Assembly: GCA_024123915.1 (NCBI GenBank)
Contig: CP099650.1
Span: forward strand, 1,550,001-1,614,000
Direction: 5' to 3'
From: Oxalobacteraceae bacterium OTU3CAMAD1
GTDB lineage: Bacteria > Pseudomonadota > Gammaproteobacteria > Burkholderiales > Burkholderiaceae_D
DNA length: 64,000 nucleotides
In this document: positions 9,258-17,844 of the stretch, in pieces
Numbering within the stretch: the first letter of the stretch is position 1
Layout: every line of letters starts with the position of its first letter
Position numbers and translations under genes: made by a program
The notes under the pieces: generated by a model
What the model was told of the DNA's origin: nothing
Seen by the model: the letters and a program-made list of their open reading frames with translations, nothing else
The model's database searches: none

Positions 9258-11015
9258 ATGCAAACTTCAACCAGGTTCATAGCGCTGCTCGCAGGCGCTT
9301 CCTTCTCCCTCGCCGCACAGGCGGTCAGCTTCGACGCATGGGCCGACAAGGTGGCCGACGCCAAGGTGCGCAGCGATCCGGAGCAGGCTACGCAGAAGCA
9401 GTACTTCAGCGGCAAGGAGCAGGACGCTCTGGACCGGGCGCTGACGCCGAACACGCCGGAATACCGCAAGGCGGAAGTGGCCAAGGCCAAGGTCTCGCTC
9501 AAGCAGCTGGCGGCGATCGATCAGAAGGCGTTGACGCCGCAGCAGCGCGCCAGCGCCGCCGCCATCGCGTGGAATCTGCAGGGCGCGGTCGACGCGGTGG
9601 AGTTCGAGGACCACCAGTTCGTGTTCAACCAGTTCACCGGCCTGCATGTGCAGATCGTGAACTTCCTGTCGCAGCAGCACCCGATCCGCAACCAACGCGA
9701 CATCGAAAACTATCTGGCGCGCCTGAAATCCGTCGCCGGCAAGATCGACACCGGCATCGCCCGCGCGCAGGGCGCCGCCGGCCGTGGCTTCCTGATGCCG
9801 ACCTTTATCACGCAATCGTCGATCGGCCAGTTGGACCGCTTCCTCGACGGCGGCGCGGAGAAGAACGTGCTGGTCGCCTCGCTGGCGCAGCGCATGGCGG
9901 CGTTGAAGGATGTCTCGTCGGAGCAGCAGGCCAAGTTCACGGCGGAGGCCTCGGCGACAGTCAAGCAGACTATCCTGCCGGCGTTCGAGCGCACCCGCAC
10001 ACTGCTGAAGGAACAGCTGCCGCGCACCACCGCCGACGCCGGCCTGTGGCGCCTGCCGAACGGCGACAAGGCCTACGCGCTGGCGCTGCGCCGCATGACC
10101 ACCACGGACTACACGCCGCAGCAGATACACGATATCGGCCTGAAGGAAGTGGCGCGCATCGAGAAGGAGATGGATGGTTTGCTGGCATCGCTGGGCTACA
10201 AGGAGGGCGGCATCAAGGAGCGCATGGTCAAGCTGGAAGCCGATTCGCAGCCGAAGGAGGCCGACCCGCGCCCGGCGATGCTGGCGCGCTACGACGCTTT
10301 GATGCGCGACGCCGAGGCGCGCGCGAAGGAGTTGTTCGATATCACGCCGAAGGCGCCGGTGGTGGTCAAGCGCGAGCCGGCGTTCACGGAGAAGACGGCG
10401 GCCGCGCATTATTCGGCACCGGCCAAGGACGGCACCTTGCCGGGCATTTTCTGGGCGCCGATGCCGGGGCCGGACTTCCGTATCGTCGGCATGCGCACGT
10501 TGGTGTACCACGAGGCGGTGCCGGGCCATCACTTCCAGATCGCGCTGCAGCAGGAGAATACGGGATTGCCGCGCTATCGCCGCGACCGCGTGTTCGCATC
10601 GGGATCGGCGTATGTCGAGGGCTGGGCGCTGTATGCGGAGCAGCTGGCGTCGGAGAATAAATGGTATGACGGCGATACCGTTGGACGTTTGGGGCAGCTC
10701 GACGCGGAGCTGTTCCGCGCCAAGCGTCTGGTGGTGGACACCGGCCTGCACGCGATGAAGTGGACGCGCCAGCAGGGCATCGATTACGGTATTCCGGCGT
10801 CGGAGGTGGAGCGTTATGTGGTGATGCCGGGGCAGGCGTGCGCGTACAAGATCGGCATGATCCGCATCCTGGATCTGCGCGCGAAGGCGGAGAAGGCGCT
10901 GGGCGACAAGTTCTCGATCAAGGGCTTCCACAACACTGTGCTGCAGACGGGCGATGTGCCGCTGTCGGTGCTGGAAAAGGTAGTGGACGAGTGGATCGCC
11001 ACGCAGAAGGGCTGA
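9258..11015 (+). CDS. DUF885 family exported metallopeptidase-like protein
   Basis: 585 residues. The start at 9258 gives a clean signal peptide (MQTSTRFIALLAGASFSLAA, cleavage near AQA); an ATG 33 bases upstream would spoil it. The DUF885 hallmark HEAVPGHHFQIALQQE (about 417-432) resembles the HExxH zinc-peptidase motif, with the third ligand probably in YVEGWALYAEQLA (about 453-465). Proteins of this family are predicted periplasmic peptidases, but the substrates are mostly unknown. It is monocistronic, and a REP doublet begins 15 bases after the stop, between it and the convergent dctR. Confidence 0.85.
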   Translation: MQTSTRFIALLAGASFSLAAQAVSFDAWADKVADAKVRSDPEQATQKQYFSGKEQDALDRALTPNTPEYRKAEVAKAKVSLKQLAAIDQKALTPQQRASAAAIAWNLQGAVDAVEFEDHQFVFNQFTGLHVQIVNFLSQQHPIRNQRDIENYLARLKSVAGKIDTGIARAQGAAGRGFLMPTFITQSSIGQLDRFLDGGAEKNVLVASLAQRMAALKDVSSEQQAKFTAEASATVKQTILPAFERTRTLLKEQLPRTTADAGLWRLPNGDKAYALALRRMTTTDYTPQQIHDIGLKEVARIEKEMDGLLASLGYKEGGIKERMVKLEADSQPKEADPRPAMLARYDALMRDAEARAKELFDITPKAPVVVKREPAFTEKTAAAHYSAPAKDGTLPGIFWAPMPGPDFRIVGMRTLVYHEAVPGHHFQIALQQENTGLPRYRRDRVFASGSAYVEGWALYAEQLASENKWYDGDTVGRLGQLDAELFRAKRLVVDTGLHAMKWTRQQGIDYGIPASEVERYVVMPGQACAYKIGMIRILDLRAKAEKALGDKFSIKGFHNTVLQTGDVPLSVLEKVVDEWIATQKG

Positions 11016-11030
11016 TAGCGGCTCGTCAAT

Positions 11031-11160
11031 GGCGGATTACGGCCTTCGGCCTAATCCGCCCTACGTGTATCCGAGGTATGCATGGGTTTTGGCCGTCGGC
11101 CACTGAACTACGTTTCAATCTGGAGCCACGTAGGGCGGATTAGCGTAGCGTAATCCGCCA
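11031..11160. repeat. REP doublet 1 (two inverted GGGCGGATTA hairpins)
   Basis: Two inverted copies of a REP unit at 11031-11067 and 11127-11160. Each is itself a hairpin (GGCGGATTA paired with TAATCCGCC). The outer ends of the pair are TGGCGG and CCGCCA; the CTACGTG/CACGTAG tips face inwards. It lies between the convergent DUF885 and dctR genes and probably serves as a bidirectional transcript end. Confidence 0.9.
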
Positions 11161-11189
11161 TGCCAGCGCCGCCGATGGCTTAAGCAGCA

Positions 11190-11777
11190 TTATTTCAGCA
11201 AGCCCGCCAGCTCGACCGCCGTCTTAACCTGCATCTTGTCGAAGATGTGCGCGCGGTGAACCTCCACCGTGCGCATGCTGATGCCCAGCTGGTCGGCCAC
11301 CACCTTGTTCATTTTTCCGGCCAGGATCAGGTCCAGCACTTCGCGCTCGCGCACCGACAGCGTCGCCACGCGCGCGTGCACGGCCGCCATCTCGCCGGCC
11401 TTGCGCGAGCCGGCCAGGCCTTCCTGCACCCGGTCCATCAACTGGTTGTCGTTGAACGGCTTCTCGAAGAAATCGAAGGCGCCACGTTTTAGCGTGTCGA
11501 CCGCCATCGGCACGTCGCCGTGACCCGTCAGGAAAATCACCGGCATGCGCTGCGTCAGCCCGCGCGCGGCCAGCTGGTCGAACACCGCCACGCCGTTCAT
11601 GTCCGGCATGCGCACGTCGAGCAGCAGGCAGTCGCCGTCGGCGTCGAATTCGCCCATCTCCACTTGCTGCAGGAATTGCAGCGCGCCCTCGTAGGCGCGC
11701 GACGAGATCCCGCGCGAAGTGGCCAGCCAGGTCAGCGAGTCGCGTACGACCGCTTCGTCATCGACGATATGCAGCAT
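11190..11777 (-). CDS. dctR: C4-dicarboxylate response regulator, FixJ/DctR type
   Basis: 195 residues. The N-terminal receiver domain has VDDEAV (about 5-10), phospho-acceptor Asp54 in LLLDVRMPD, the conserved Thr/Gly of FLTGHGDV and the Lys of FEKPFND. A LuxR/FixJ helix-turn-helix occupies about 135-190 (LSVREREVLDLI, MNKVVADQLGISMRTVEVHRAHI). It follows the kinase gene with 4 bases between them. Next to a TRAP dicarboxylate transporter this is the DctS/DctR arrangement known from Rhodobacter, so it probably activates dctPQM. The symbol is assigned from domains plus context. Confidence 0.88.
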   Translation of the reverse strand: MLHIVDDEAVVRDSLTWLATSRGISSRAYEGALQFLQQVEMGEFDADGDCLLLDVRMPDMNGVAVFDQLAARGLTQRMPVIFLTGHGDVPMAVDTLKRGAFDFFEKPFNDNQLMDRVQEGLAGSRKAGEMAAVHARVATLSVREREVLDLILAGKMNKVVADQLGISMRTVEVHRAHIFDKMQVKTAVELAGLLK

Positions 11778-11781
11778 TTTT

Positions 11782-13809
11782 TTATGTCTCCTGTTCCGTG
11801 GCCACCGTCACCGCCGGCAGCACGAACGTAAATATGGTTCCGCCTTGCGGATTGGGGCTGTAAGTGAGCGAACCGCCGTGGAATTCTATCGCAGTCCGGC
11901 AGATGTTCAATCCCATGCCCATCCCCTCGGCCTTGGTCGAGAAGAAGGGCGAGAACAAACGCTGCGCCACTTCGTCCGGAATGCCGTGCCCCTGGTCGAT
12001 CACCGCCACGCTCACCTGCGCGGTGGTCGCATCATACTCCGCCACCACGTTGAGTATGCGCCGCTGCGGCGGAATGTGCTGCATCGCCTCGATGGCGTTG
12101 CGGGTCAGGTTCAGCAGCACCTGCTCGATCATCACGCGGTCGGCCAGCACCGCCGGCAGATCCTCGGGGATGTTGGTTTGATAGGAGACGTAGCTTTGGC
12201 GCGCCTGCAGCTCGATCAGCGCCTGGATGCCGTCGAGCAGCGACTGGATGCCCACGGACTGGCGCAGCGGCTCGCGCTTCTTGACGAATTCGTGCACGCT
12301 GCGGATGATCTGGCCGGCCCGCTGCGCCTGCGCGCTGGCCTGCTCCAGCGCGGGTTTCAGCAGTCCGGCGTCGACCGTGTCGCCCTTGTCCTGGGCGCGT
12401 CCCAGCACATTGAGCGCGCCGGTGGTGTAGCTGGAGATCGCGGCCAGCGGCTGGTTCAGTTCATGCGCCAGCATCGAGGCGATTTCGCCCATCGTCGCCA
12501 GGCGCGCGCTGGCTTGCAGCTTTTCCTCCTGCTGGCGGTTCAGTTCCTCCACGCGCTTGCGGTCGGAGATGTCGAGGATGGAGCCCATCCAGCCGGTCTG
12601 CTTGCCGTGGTTGTCCACCAGCGGCGCCTCGAACACCAGGACCGGCACGCGCTGGCCGTCCGGGCGCTGGAAGAAGGTCTCGAACTGCGGCGTGACCCTG
12701 CCCGCCAGGACGGAGGCGAAGCGGCTCTGGTATTCCTCCATCGCTTCCGGCGCCCAGTAGGGCATGGGCGGCAGGCGGCCGACGATGTCCTCGGCCGGAT
12801 AGCCGACGATCTGGCAGAACGCCGGATTGACGTAGGTGATGCGGCCTTCCAGGTCGCGCGCGCGCAGGCCGGTCACCAGCGAGTTCTCCATCGCGGTGCG
12901 GAACGACATTTGCTGGCGCAGCGCGCCTTCGGCCGCCAGGCGCCGCGAGATGTGGCCCCACAGCGCCACCAGGCTCCATAACAATCCGAGCGAGAGCACG
13001 ATGACCGAGCCGACCAGCAAATTGGGCAGCAGCTTGGGCGCGCTCTTGACGCTGTCCGTCACCAGCCGCACCGAGGCGCCGGGCAGGTCGAGCGCGCGCT
13101 TGTGGGTGTAGACGCCGTGGCCCGGACCGGCCGCCGCGCGCCGCGCCAGCACCTTGTCGTCGCGGTCGACCAGGGTGACCTGGTTGTCCTGCGCGAACCA
13201 CCACGGCACCATCTCTTCGAGCAGGGCGCTGGTTTTATAGGTGGCGACCAGGTCGCCCAGGTAGTCGGCGCCGCTGAACAGCGGCACGTGATAGTCCATC
13301 AGCACCTCGGAAGGCGCGGCCGAGGGATTGGCCGCTTGCACCTCCGGCTGCGTGTACATGGCGTTGCGGGTCTTGCGGGTCAGCTCCATGGTCGCGCGCG
13401 AGGCCGCCGTCAGCACAATGGGAGTGGTTTGCGGGTCGCTGGTGGCCACCAGCGAGCCGTCCGGCCGCAGCCAGACCACCCGCAGCAGCTCCTTGCCGTT
13501 CTTGAGAACCCGGCTCAGCCGGTCGTGGCCCTGTGACGGCGTCAGGCGGCCGAGGCCGATTTCCTGCGCCAGCGCGGCCAGGCTTTCCTCGTCCCGGCCC
13601 AGCTGAAAACGTATCGTTTGCTCAACCCACAGCGTGTCGGCGATCAGTTGTTCCTGCCGTTCGTTGCTTTCCATCTGACGAGCTTGCCACGGAAGCCAGA
13701 TCAAAATCGCTAGAAAAAACAACACCAGCACGATGGGCAAAACCCAGCGCAGCGTCGAGTTTGCGCTGGGTCGTCGGGCTGGGAGCGGCTGGGAATGCGG
13801 GTTTGTCAT
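11782..13809 (-). CDS. dctS: C4-dicarboxylate sensor histidine kinase, DctS/DctB-like
   Basis: 675 residues. A transmembrane segment near 24-43 precedes a periplasmic sensor region (about 50-285), and a second membrane span lies near 290-310. Next come a PAS domain (about 325-430), the phospho-acceptor His449 in MLAHELNQPLAA, and an HATPase domain with NLTRNAIEAM, IDQGHGIP and GMGMGLNICR. It senses external succinate/malate/fumarate-type acids and phosphorylates DctR, judged from context. It diverges from dctP over a 128-bp intergenic region carrying a palindrome. Confidence 0.88.
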   Translation of the reverse strand: MTNPHSQPLPARRPSANSTLRWVLPIVLVLFFLAILIWLPWQARQMESNERQEQLIADTLWVEQTIRFQLGRDEESLAALAQEIGLGRLTPSQGHDRLSRVLKNGKELLRVVWLRPDGSLVATSDPQTTPIVLTAASRATMELTRKTRNAMYTQPEVQAANPSAAPSEVLMDYHVPLFSGADYLGDLVATYKTSALLEEMVPWWFAQDNQVTLVDRDDKVLARRAAAGPGHGVYTHKRALDLPGASVRLVTDSVKSAPKLLPNLLVGSVIVLSLGLLWSLVALWGHISRRLAAEGALRQQMSFRTAMENSLVTGLRARDLEGRITYVNPAFCQIVGYPAEDIVGRLPPMPYWAPEAMEEYQSRFASVLAGRVTPQFETFFQRPDGQRVPVLVFEAPLVDNHGKQTGWMGSILDISDRKRVEELNRQQEEKLQASARLATMGEIASMLAHELNQPLAAISSYTTGALNVLGRAQDKGDTVDAGLLKPALEQASAQAQRAGQIIRSVHEFVKKREPLRQSVGIQSLLDGIQALIELQARQSYVSYQTNIPEDLPAVLADRVMIEQVLLNLTRNAIEAMQHIPPQRRILNVVAEYDATTAQVSVAVIDQGHGIPDEVAQRLFSPFFSTKAEGMGMGLNICRTAIEFHGGSLTYSPNPQGGTIFTFVLPAVTVATEQET

Positions 13810-13844
13810 GGGCGCTCAGGGTATAGCGTTGGCGGGAAACGGGC

Positions 13845-13862
13845 ATTGTGGTTTTCCACAAT
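13845..13862. promoter_or_regulatory. Candidate DctR operator (inverted repeat)
   Basis: Perfect inverted repeat ATTGTGG-TTTT-CCACAAT in the dctS-dctP divergent gap. Its centre is 23 bases upstream of the predicted dctP -35 box, about -58 from the expected start, a normal place for an activator of the FixJ/NarL class. Assigning it to DctR is inference. Confidence 0.5.
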
Positions 13863-13876
13863 TGAAAGATGCGACG

Positions 13877-13905
13877 TTGTCCTGAAGAATCTATCAAACT
13901 ACAAT
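13877..13905 (+). promoter_or_regulatory. Predicted sigma-70 promoter of dctPQM
   Basis: TTGTCC (13877-13882), 17-bp spacer, TACAAT (13900-13905). A Shine-Dalgarno sequence (CAGGAGA) lies just before the dctP start at 13938. Confidence 0.65.
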
Positions 13906-13937
13906 AATAGTGTACTTTCAAACCCTCAGGAGACCGT

Positions 13938-14924
13938 ATGAAACTGAAACACGCCTTGCTCGTGCTGAGCGCCGCATTGAGCTTTAACGCCTATGCGCAA
14001 GCTCCTATCGTCATTAAATTCAGCCACGTCGTGGCGACCGACACCCCGAAGGGCCAGGCGGCAGAGCGTTTTAAACAACTTGCCGAAAAGGCCACCAACG
14101 GCCGCGTCAAGGTCGAGGTCTATCCGAACAGCCAGCTGTACAAGGACAAGGAAGAACTCGAGGCGCTGCAGCTGGGCGCCGTGCAAATGCTGGCGCCATC
14201 GCTGGCCAAGTTCGGCCCGCTGGGCGTGAAGGAATTCGAAGCCTTCGACCTGCCGTTCATCTTCCCGTCCAAAACCGCGCTGTACAACGTCACCGAAGGC
14301 GAAATCGGCAAGGGCCTGATGAAGAAGCTGGAGCCGAAGGGCATCACTGGCCTGGCGTTCTGGGATAACGGCTTCAAGGTCATGTCGGCCAACAAGCCGC
14401 TGCGCGTGCCGGCCGACTTCAAAGGCCTGAAGCTGCGTATCCAGTCGTCCAAAGTGCTGGACGCGCAGATGCGCGCGCTGGGCGCGAACCCGCAGGTGCT
14501 GGCGTTCTCGGAAGTGTATCAAGCGCTGCAGACCGGCGTGGTCGATGGCACGGAGAATCCGCCGTCGAACATGTACACGCAGAAGATGCACGAAGTGCAG
14601 AAGTACGTGACCGTGTCCAACCACGGCTACCTGGGCTACGCGGTCATCGTCAACAAGAAGTTCTGGGACGGCCTGCCGCCGGACATCCGCACCGCGCTCG
14701 ACAAGGCGATGAAGGAAGCGACCACGTTCGAGAAAGCCATCGCCCAGCGCGACAACGATCTGGCGCTCGAAGCCATCAAGAAGACCGGCAAGACCGAGAT
14801 CTACACCTTGAGCGTGAAAGAACAGGCGGAGTGGCGCAAGGCCCTGCTGCCGGTACAGCAATCGATGGAAAGCCGAATCGGTAAAGACCTGATCTCGGCC
14901 ATCAACAAAGAAGCGGCGAAGTAA
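13938..14924 (+). CDS. dctP: TRAP transporter dicarboxylate-binding protein
   Basis: 328 residues with a signal peptide (about 1-20, ending AYAQA). DctP family features are seen throughout: IKFSHVVATDTPKGQAAERF, VEVYPNSQLYKDKEELEALQLG, and LKLRIQSSKV with the conserved Arg that pairs with the ligand carboxylate, then VYQALQTGVVDGTENPPSN. This is the periplasmic solute-binding subunit delivering C4-dicarboxylates to DctQM. A GC-rich hairpin separates it from dctQ and probably keeps the dctP message more abundant than the membrane genes. Confidence 0.95.
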   Translation: MKLKHALLVLSAALSFNAYAQAPIVIKFSHVVATDTPKGQAAERFKQLAEKATNGRVKVEVYPNSQLYKDKEELEALQLGAVQMLAPSLAKFGPLGVKEFEAFDLPFIFPSKTALYNVTEGEIGKGLMKKLEPKGITGLAFWDNGFKVMSANKPLRVPADFKGLKLRIQSSKVLDAQMRALGANPQVLAFSEVYQALQTGVVDGTENPPSNMYTQKMHEVQKYVTVSNHGYLGYAVIVNKKFWDGLPPDIRTALDKAMKEATTFEKAIAQRDNDLALEAIKKTGKTEIYTLSVKEQAEWRKALLPVQQSMESRIGKDLISAINKEAAK

Positions 14925-14958
14925 GCTTTACAGCACAGCTTTAAAGCACAGCCTGCCA

Positions 14959-14984
14959 GACGGGGCGGCGCTCGCCGCCCCGTC
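14959..14984 (+). terminator. Stable intercistronic hairpin between dctP and dctQ
   Basis: 10-bp stem GACGGGGCGG / CCGCCCCGTC with loop CGCTCG and no T-run. It is likely an mRNA 3'-end stabiliser or attenuator that favours dctP over dctQM. Confidence 0.65.
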
Positions 14985-15011
14985 CACAATTCCTCACTGA
15001 AGGATCCCTCC

Positions 15012-15581
15012 ATGAAATTCCTCGATAAACTCGAAGAATGGCTGATCGCGACCCTAATGGGCGCGGCCACCGTTCTGATCTTCGTATCGGTGGTCCACCG
15101 CTACATGTCCGGGCTGCCTATTCCCGGCCTGCAGGACTACCTGATTCAACTCAATACCAGCTGGGCGCAGGAAGCCTGTATCTATATGTTCGTCTGGATG
15201 GCCAAGTTCGGCGCGGCCTACGGCGTGCGCACCGGCATCCACGTCGGCGTCGACGTCATTATCAACCGCATGAGCACCCCGTGGCGCGCCAAGTTCGTCG
15301 TCTTCGGCCTGCTGGCGGGTGCGCTGTTCACGGGCATCATCGGCACCCTGGGCGCCAACTTCGTGCACCACATGTCGCAGACCGACCAGGTCTCGGCCGA
15401 CCTGGAAATGCCGATGTGGATCGTCTACCTGGCCGTGCCGCTGGGCTCCTACCTGATGTGCTTCCGCTTCCTGCAGGTGCTGGTGTCGTTCGTCAAGACC
15501 GGCGACCTGCCAAAACACGACCACTCGCACGTCGAGGGACTGGAAGAAGAACTGTCGAATGACAAGGGAGCCAAAGCATGA
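15012..15581 (+). CDS. dctQ: TRAP transporter small permease subunit
   Basis: 189 residues, four predicted membrane helices and a charged C-terminal tail. Typical DctQ segments include WAQEACIYMFVWMAKFGAAYGVR (about 54-76), with the conserved Trp/Glu pair, and HVGVDVIINRM. It forms the small transmembrane subunit that pairs with DctM. Its stop overlaps the dctM start by 4 bases (ATGA), so translation is coupled. Confidence 0.94.
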   Translation: MKFLDKLEEWLIATLMGAATVLIFVSVVHRYMSGLPIPGLQDYLIQLNTSWAQEACIYMFVWMAKFGAAYGVRTGIHVGVDVIINRMSTPWRAKFVVFGLLAGALFTGIIGTLGANFVHHMSQTDQVSADLEMPMWIVYLAVPLGSYLMCFRFLQVLVSFVKTGDLPKHDHSHVEGLEEELSNDKGAKA

Positions 15582-16858
15582 ACGCCATGATTATCTTCGT
15601 GCTGCTGCTGGCGCTGATGTTGACCGGCATGCCGATCTCCATCTCGCTCGGCCTGACGGTGCTGACCTTCCTGTTCACCATGACCGAGGTGCCGATCGAT
15701 ACGGTGGCCCTCAAGCTGTTCACCGGCATCGAGAAATTCGAGATCATGGCCATCCCGTTCTTTATCCTGGCGGGTAACTTCCTCACGCACGGCGGCGTCG
15801 CGCGGCGCATGATCAACTTCGCCACGTCGATGGTCGGCCACTGGCACGGCGGTTTGGCGCTGGGCGGCGTGCTCGCTTGCGCGCTGTTCGCGGCCGTCTC
15901 CGGCTCGTCGCCGGCCACCGTGGTGGCGATCGGCTCGATCATCCTGCCGGCCATGGTGCGCCAGGGCTATCCGAAATCGTTCGGCGCCGGCGTCATCACC
16001 ACCTCCGGCGCGCTGGGCATCCTGATTCCGCCGTCGATCGTCATGGTGATGTACTCGGTCACCACCAACACCTCGGTCGGCAAACTGTTCATGGCCGGCG
16101 TGGTGCCGGGCATTATGCTGGCGTTCTTCCTCGGCCTGACGACCTGGCATCTGGCGCGCAAGAACAACTATCCGCGCATGCCCAAGGCCGGCTGGGGCGA
16201 GCGCTGGGCGACCTTCCGCAAGAGCGCCTGGGGCCTGCTGCTGATCGTCATTGTCATGGGCGGCATCTACAGCGGCGCGTTCACGCCGACCGAGGCTGCT
16301 GCGATGGCGGCGGTGTACGCGTTCATCATCGCGGTGTTCGTCTACAAGGATTTGAAGCTCAAGCAGGTGGGCAAGGTGCTGCTCGATTCGGCGGCGATGT
16401 CGGCGATGCTGCTCTACATCATCACCAACGCCATCCTGTTCTCGTTCCTGATGACCAGCGAAAATATCCCGCAGGCGATGGCGGAATGGATCACCGGCCA
16501 GGGCCTGGGCGTGATCACCTTCCTGCTGGTGGTGAACGTGTTGCTGCTGTTGGCCGGCAACGTGATGGAACCGTCGTCGATCGTGCTGATCATGGCGCCG
16601 ATCCTGTTCCCGGTGGCGATGAAGTTGGGCATCGATCCTGTGCACTTCGGAATCTTGATCGTGGTCAACATGGAGGTGGGAATGTGCCATCCGCCGGTCG
16701 GCCTGAACCTGTACGTGGCGTCGGGGATTACCAAGATGGGCATAACAGAATTGACTGTTGCCGTGTGGCCATGGCTGCTGACAATGCTGGGCTTCTTGAT
16801 CTTGGTCACATATGTACCACAAATTTCTTTGTGGCTCCCGAATTTAATTTACTCTTAA
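15578..16858 (+). CDS. dctM: TRAP transporter large permease subunit
   Basis: 426 residues with about 12 hydrophobic segments. DctM signatures include IPFFILAGNFLTHGG (about 63-77), ALFAAVSGSSPATVVAIGSI (about 102-121) and GALGILIPPSIVMVMY. It catalyses sodium- or proton-driven dicarboxylate import together with DctQ and DctP. It is the last gene of the dctPQM operon. No terminator immediately follows the stop; the next strong one is at 17130-17158. Confidence 0.95.
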   Translation: MNAMIIFVLLLALMLTGMPISISLGLTVLTFLFTMTEVPIDTVALKLFTGIEKFEIMAIPFFILAGNFLTHGGVARRMINFATSMVGHWHGGLALGGVLACALFAAVSGSSPATVVAIGSIILPAMVRQGYPKSFGAGVITTSGALGILIPPSIVMVMYSVTTNTSVGKLFMAGVVPGIMLAFFLGLTTWHLARKNNYPRMPKAGWGERWATFRKSAWGLLLIVIVMGGIYSGAFTPTEAAAMAAVYAFIIAVFVYKDLKLKQVGKVLLDSAAMSAMLLYIITNAILFSFLMTSENIPQAMAEWITGQGLGVITFLLVVNVLLLLAGNVMEPSSIVLIMAPILFPVAMKLGIDPVHFGILIVVNMEVGMCHPPVGLNLYVASGITKMGITELTVAVWPWLLTMLGFLILVTYVPQISLWLPNLIYS

Positions 16859-16918
16859 AGTAACGCTGCGCTGCAACCTGAAAAAAACGGGAAAAACCGA
16901 AAAAGATGCGTTATGATG

Positions 16919-17158
16919 GCGTCGCTCTCAGGGGTTCCCGAATAAGCAAATTTGGTTCGGTAGCAAGAGCAAGGAATTGTAGGTGGGGAGTGTGATAGAA
17001 ACGGTAATTAATACCGGCAATCGATCGAGGAGACACACGTTTTACAGAATGTCGTTGTGATAGTCGCTGCAGGCCGCCACAAGCGCGCTACGGGGACACG
17101 CAAACGACCGGGAACGTGAAGCAGGTTTAAAAACGCACCTTCAGGTGCGTTTTTTTTT
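16919..17158 (+). ncRNA. Candidate structured intergenic RNA ending in a strong terminator
   Basis: This gap between dctM and the alkyltransferase gene (16859-17319, 461 bases) has no convincing protein gene. TATGAT at 16912-16917 resembles a -10 box, although no good -35 is seen. Downstream is a nested stem: GCTCT 16924-16928 with AGAGC 16966-16970, and inside it CCGAA 16938-16942 with TTCGG 16956-16960. A second hairpin, CGGTA/TACCG, lies near 17011-17026, and an intrinsic terminator ends the region. It could be an independent small RNA or the dctM 3' UTR. It does not carry the conserved cores of RNase P RNA, SRP RNA or tmRNA; 6S RNA could not be tested by eye. Confidence 0.35.
17130..17158 (+). 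terminator. Intrinsic terminator before the alkyltransferase gene
   Basis: Stem ACGCACCT / AGGTGCGT with a two-base loop (17133-17150), flanked by AAAA upstream and a run of nine T downstream. Textbook rho-independent shape. Confidence 0.9.
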
Positions 17159-17319
17159 CGCCTGGCGTTTTACAATGCGGGCGTGGCGCGAAAACCTTCC
17201 CGCCGCCGCCGGACCACTTTCGCGACTTCCACAACAAAAGGTTGTCGCGGGCACGCAACATGATGGTGCGTTGCGAAAAACGGCTGGGATCAACGAAGAC
17301 CTTTTTTGGTGCATCAACT

Positions 17320-17844
17320 GTGACGAATATACAACAGCAGCGTGAAATTTTTTCTGCCATCGTGGAATTGCCATTCGGAAAAATCGGAGTGCGCACCGCA
17401 AGTGGTCTGATCACTGAGCTGTGTTACCTGCCGCCCCATTTTGATGCAAAGGACGCGCAAGGCCCGATTGCCCAGGCAGCGGTGGTTCAGCTGCAGGCGT
17501 ACTGCGAGGATGCCGATTACCGCTTCGACCTGCCGCTCAAGCAGGCCGGCACCGACTTCCAGAAGACGGTGTGGGGCGCCATCAGTTCCATCCCGCGCGG
17601 CAGCGTGCGCACCTATGGCGAGCTGGCCAAGCACATCGGTTCGGCGCCGCGCGCGGTGGGGCAGGCCTGCGGCGCCAACTGGTTCCCGATCGTGGTGCCA
17701 TGCCACCGCGTCACCTCCGCCGCCGGCCTGGGCGGCTTTGCCAACAGCGACGATCCCAACGGCTACCTGCTGGGCATCAAGCGCTGGCTGCTGGCCCACG
17801 AAGGTTCGAGCGAGTACGCATGGCAACAGACAACGCTGCTCTGA
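17320..17844 (+). CDS. ogt: Methylated-DNA--protein-cysteine S-methyltransferase
   Basis: 174 residues if started at GTG 17320 (VTNIQQQ), just before the conserved region; in-frame ATGs at 17260/17263 and 17242 are alternatives and none has a good Shine-Dalgarno sequence. The enzyme repairs O6-alkylguanine by transferring the alkyl group to its own Cys. The helix-turn-helix segment QKTVWGAISSIPRGSVRTYG (about 81-100) and active site IVVPCHRV (Cys128) are intact. A TACAAT -10-like box is at 17171-17176. The 3' end overlaps xerD by 25 bases. Ogt versus the C-terminal half of Ada is decided by the absence of an Ada N-terminal domain. Confidence 0.88.
   Translation: MTNIQQQREIFSAIVELPFGKIGVRTASGLITELCYLPPHFDAKDAQGPIAQAAVVQLQAYCEDADYRFDLPLKQAGTDFQKTVWGAISSIPRGSVRTYGELAKHIGSAPRAVGQACGANWFPIVVPCHRVTSAAGLGGFANSDDPNGYLLGIKRWLLAHEGSSEYAWQQTTLL

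Noticed and set aside
17011..17125. Cluster of GGA motifs in the intergenic RNA as CsrA-binding sites
   Set aside because: About four GGA in 240 bases is what GC-rich sequence gives by chance, and they are not clearly in hairpin loops.
16859..17158. 6S, RNase P, SRP or tmRNA identity for the structured intergenic region
   Set aside because: None of the conserved sequence cores of RNase P, SRP or tmRNA is visible, and 6S cannot be decided by eye; left as an unnamed candidate.
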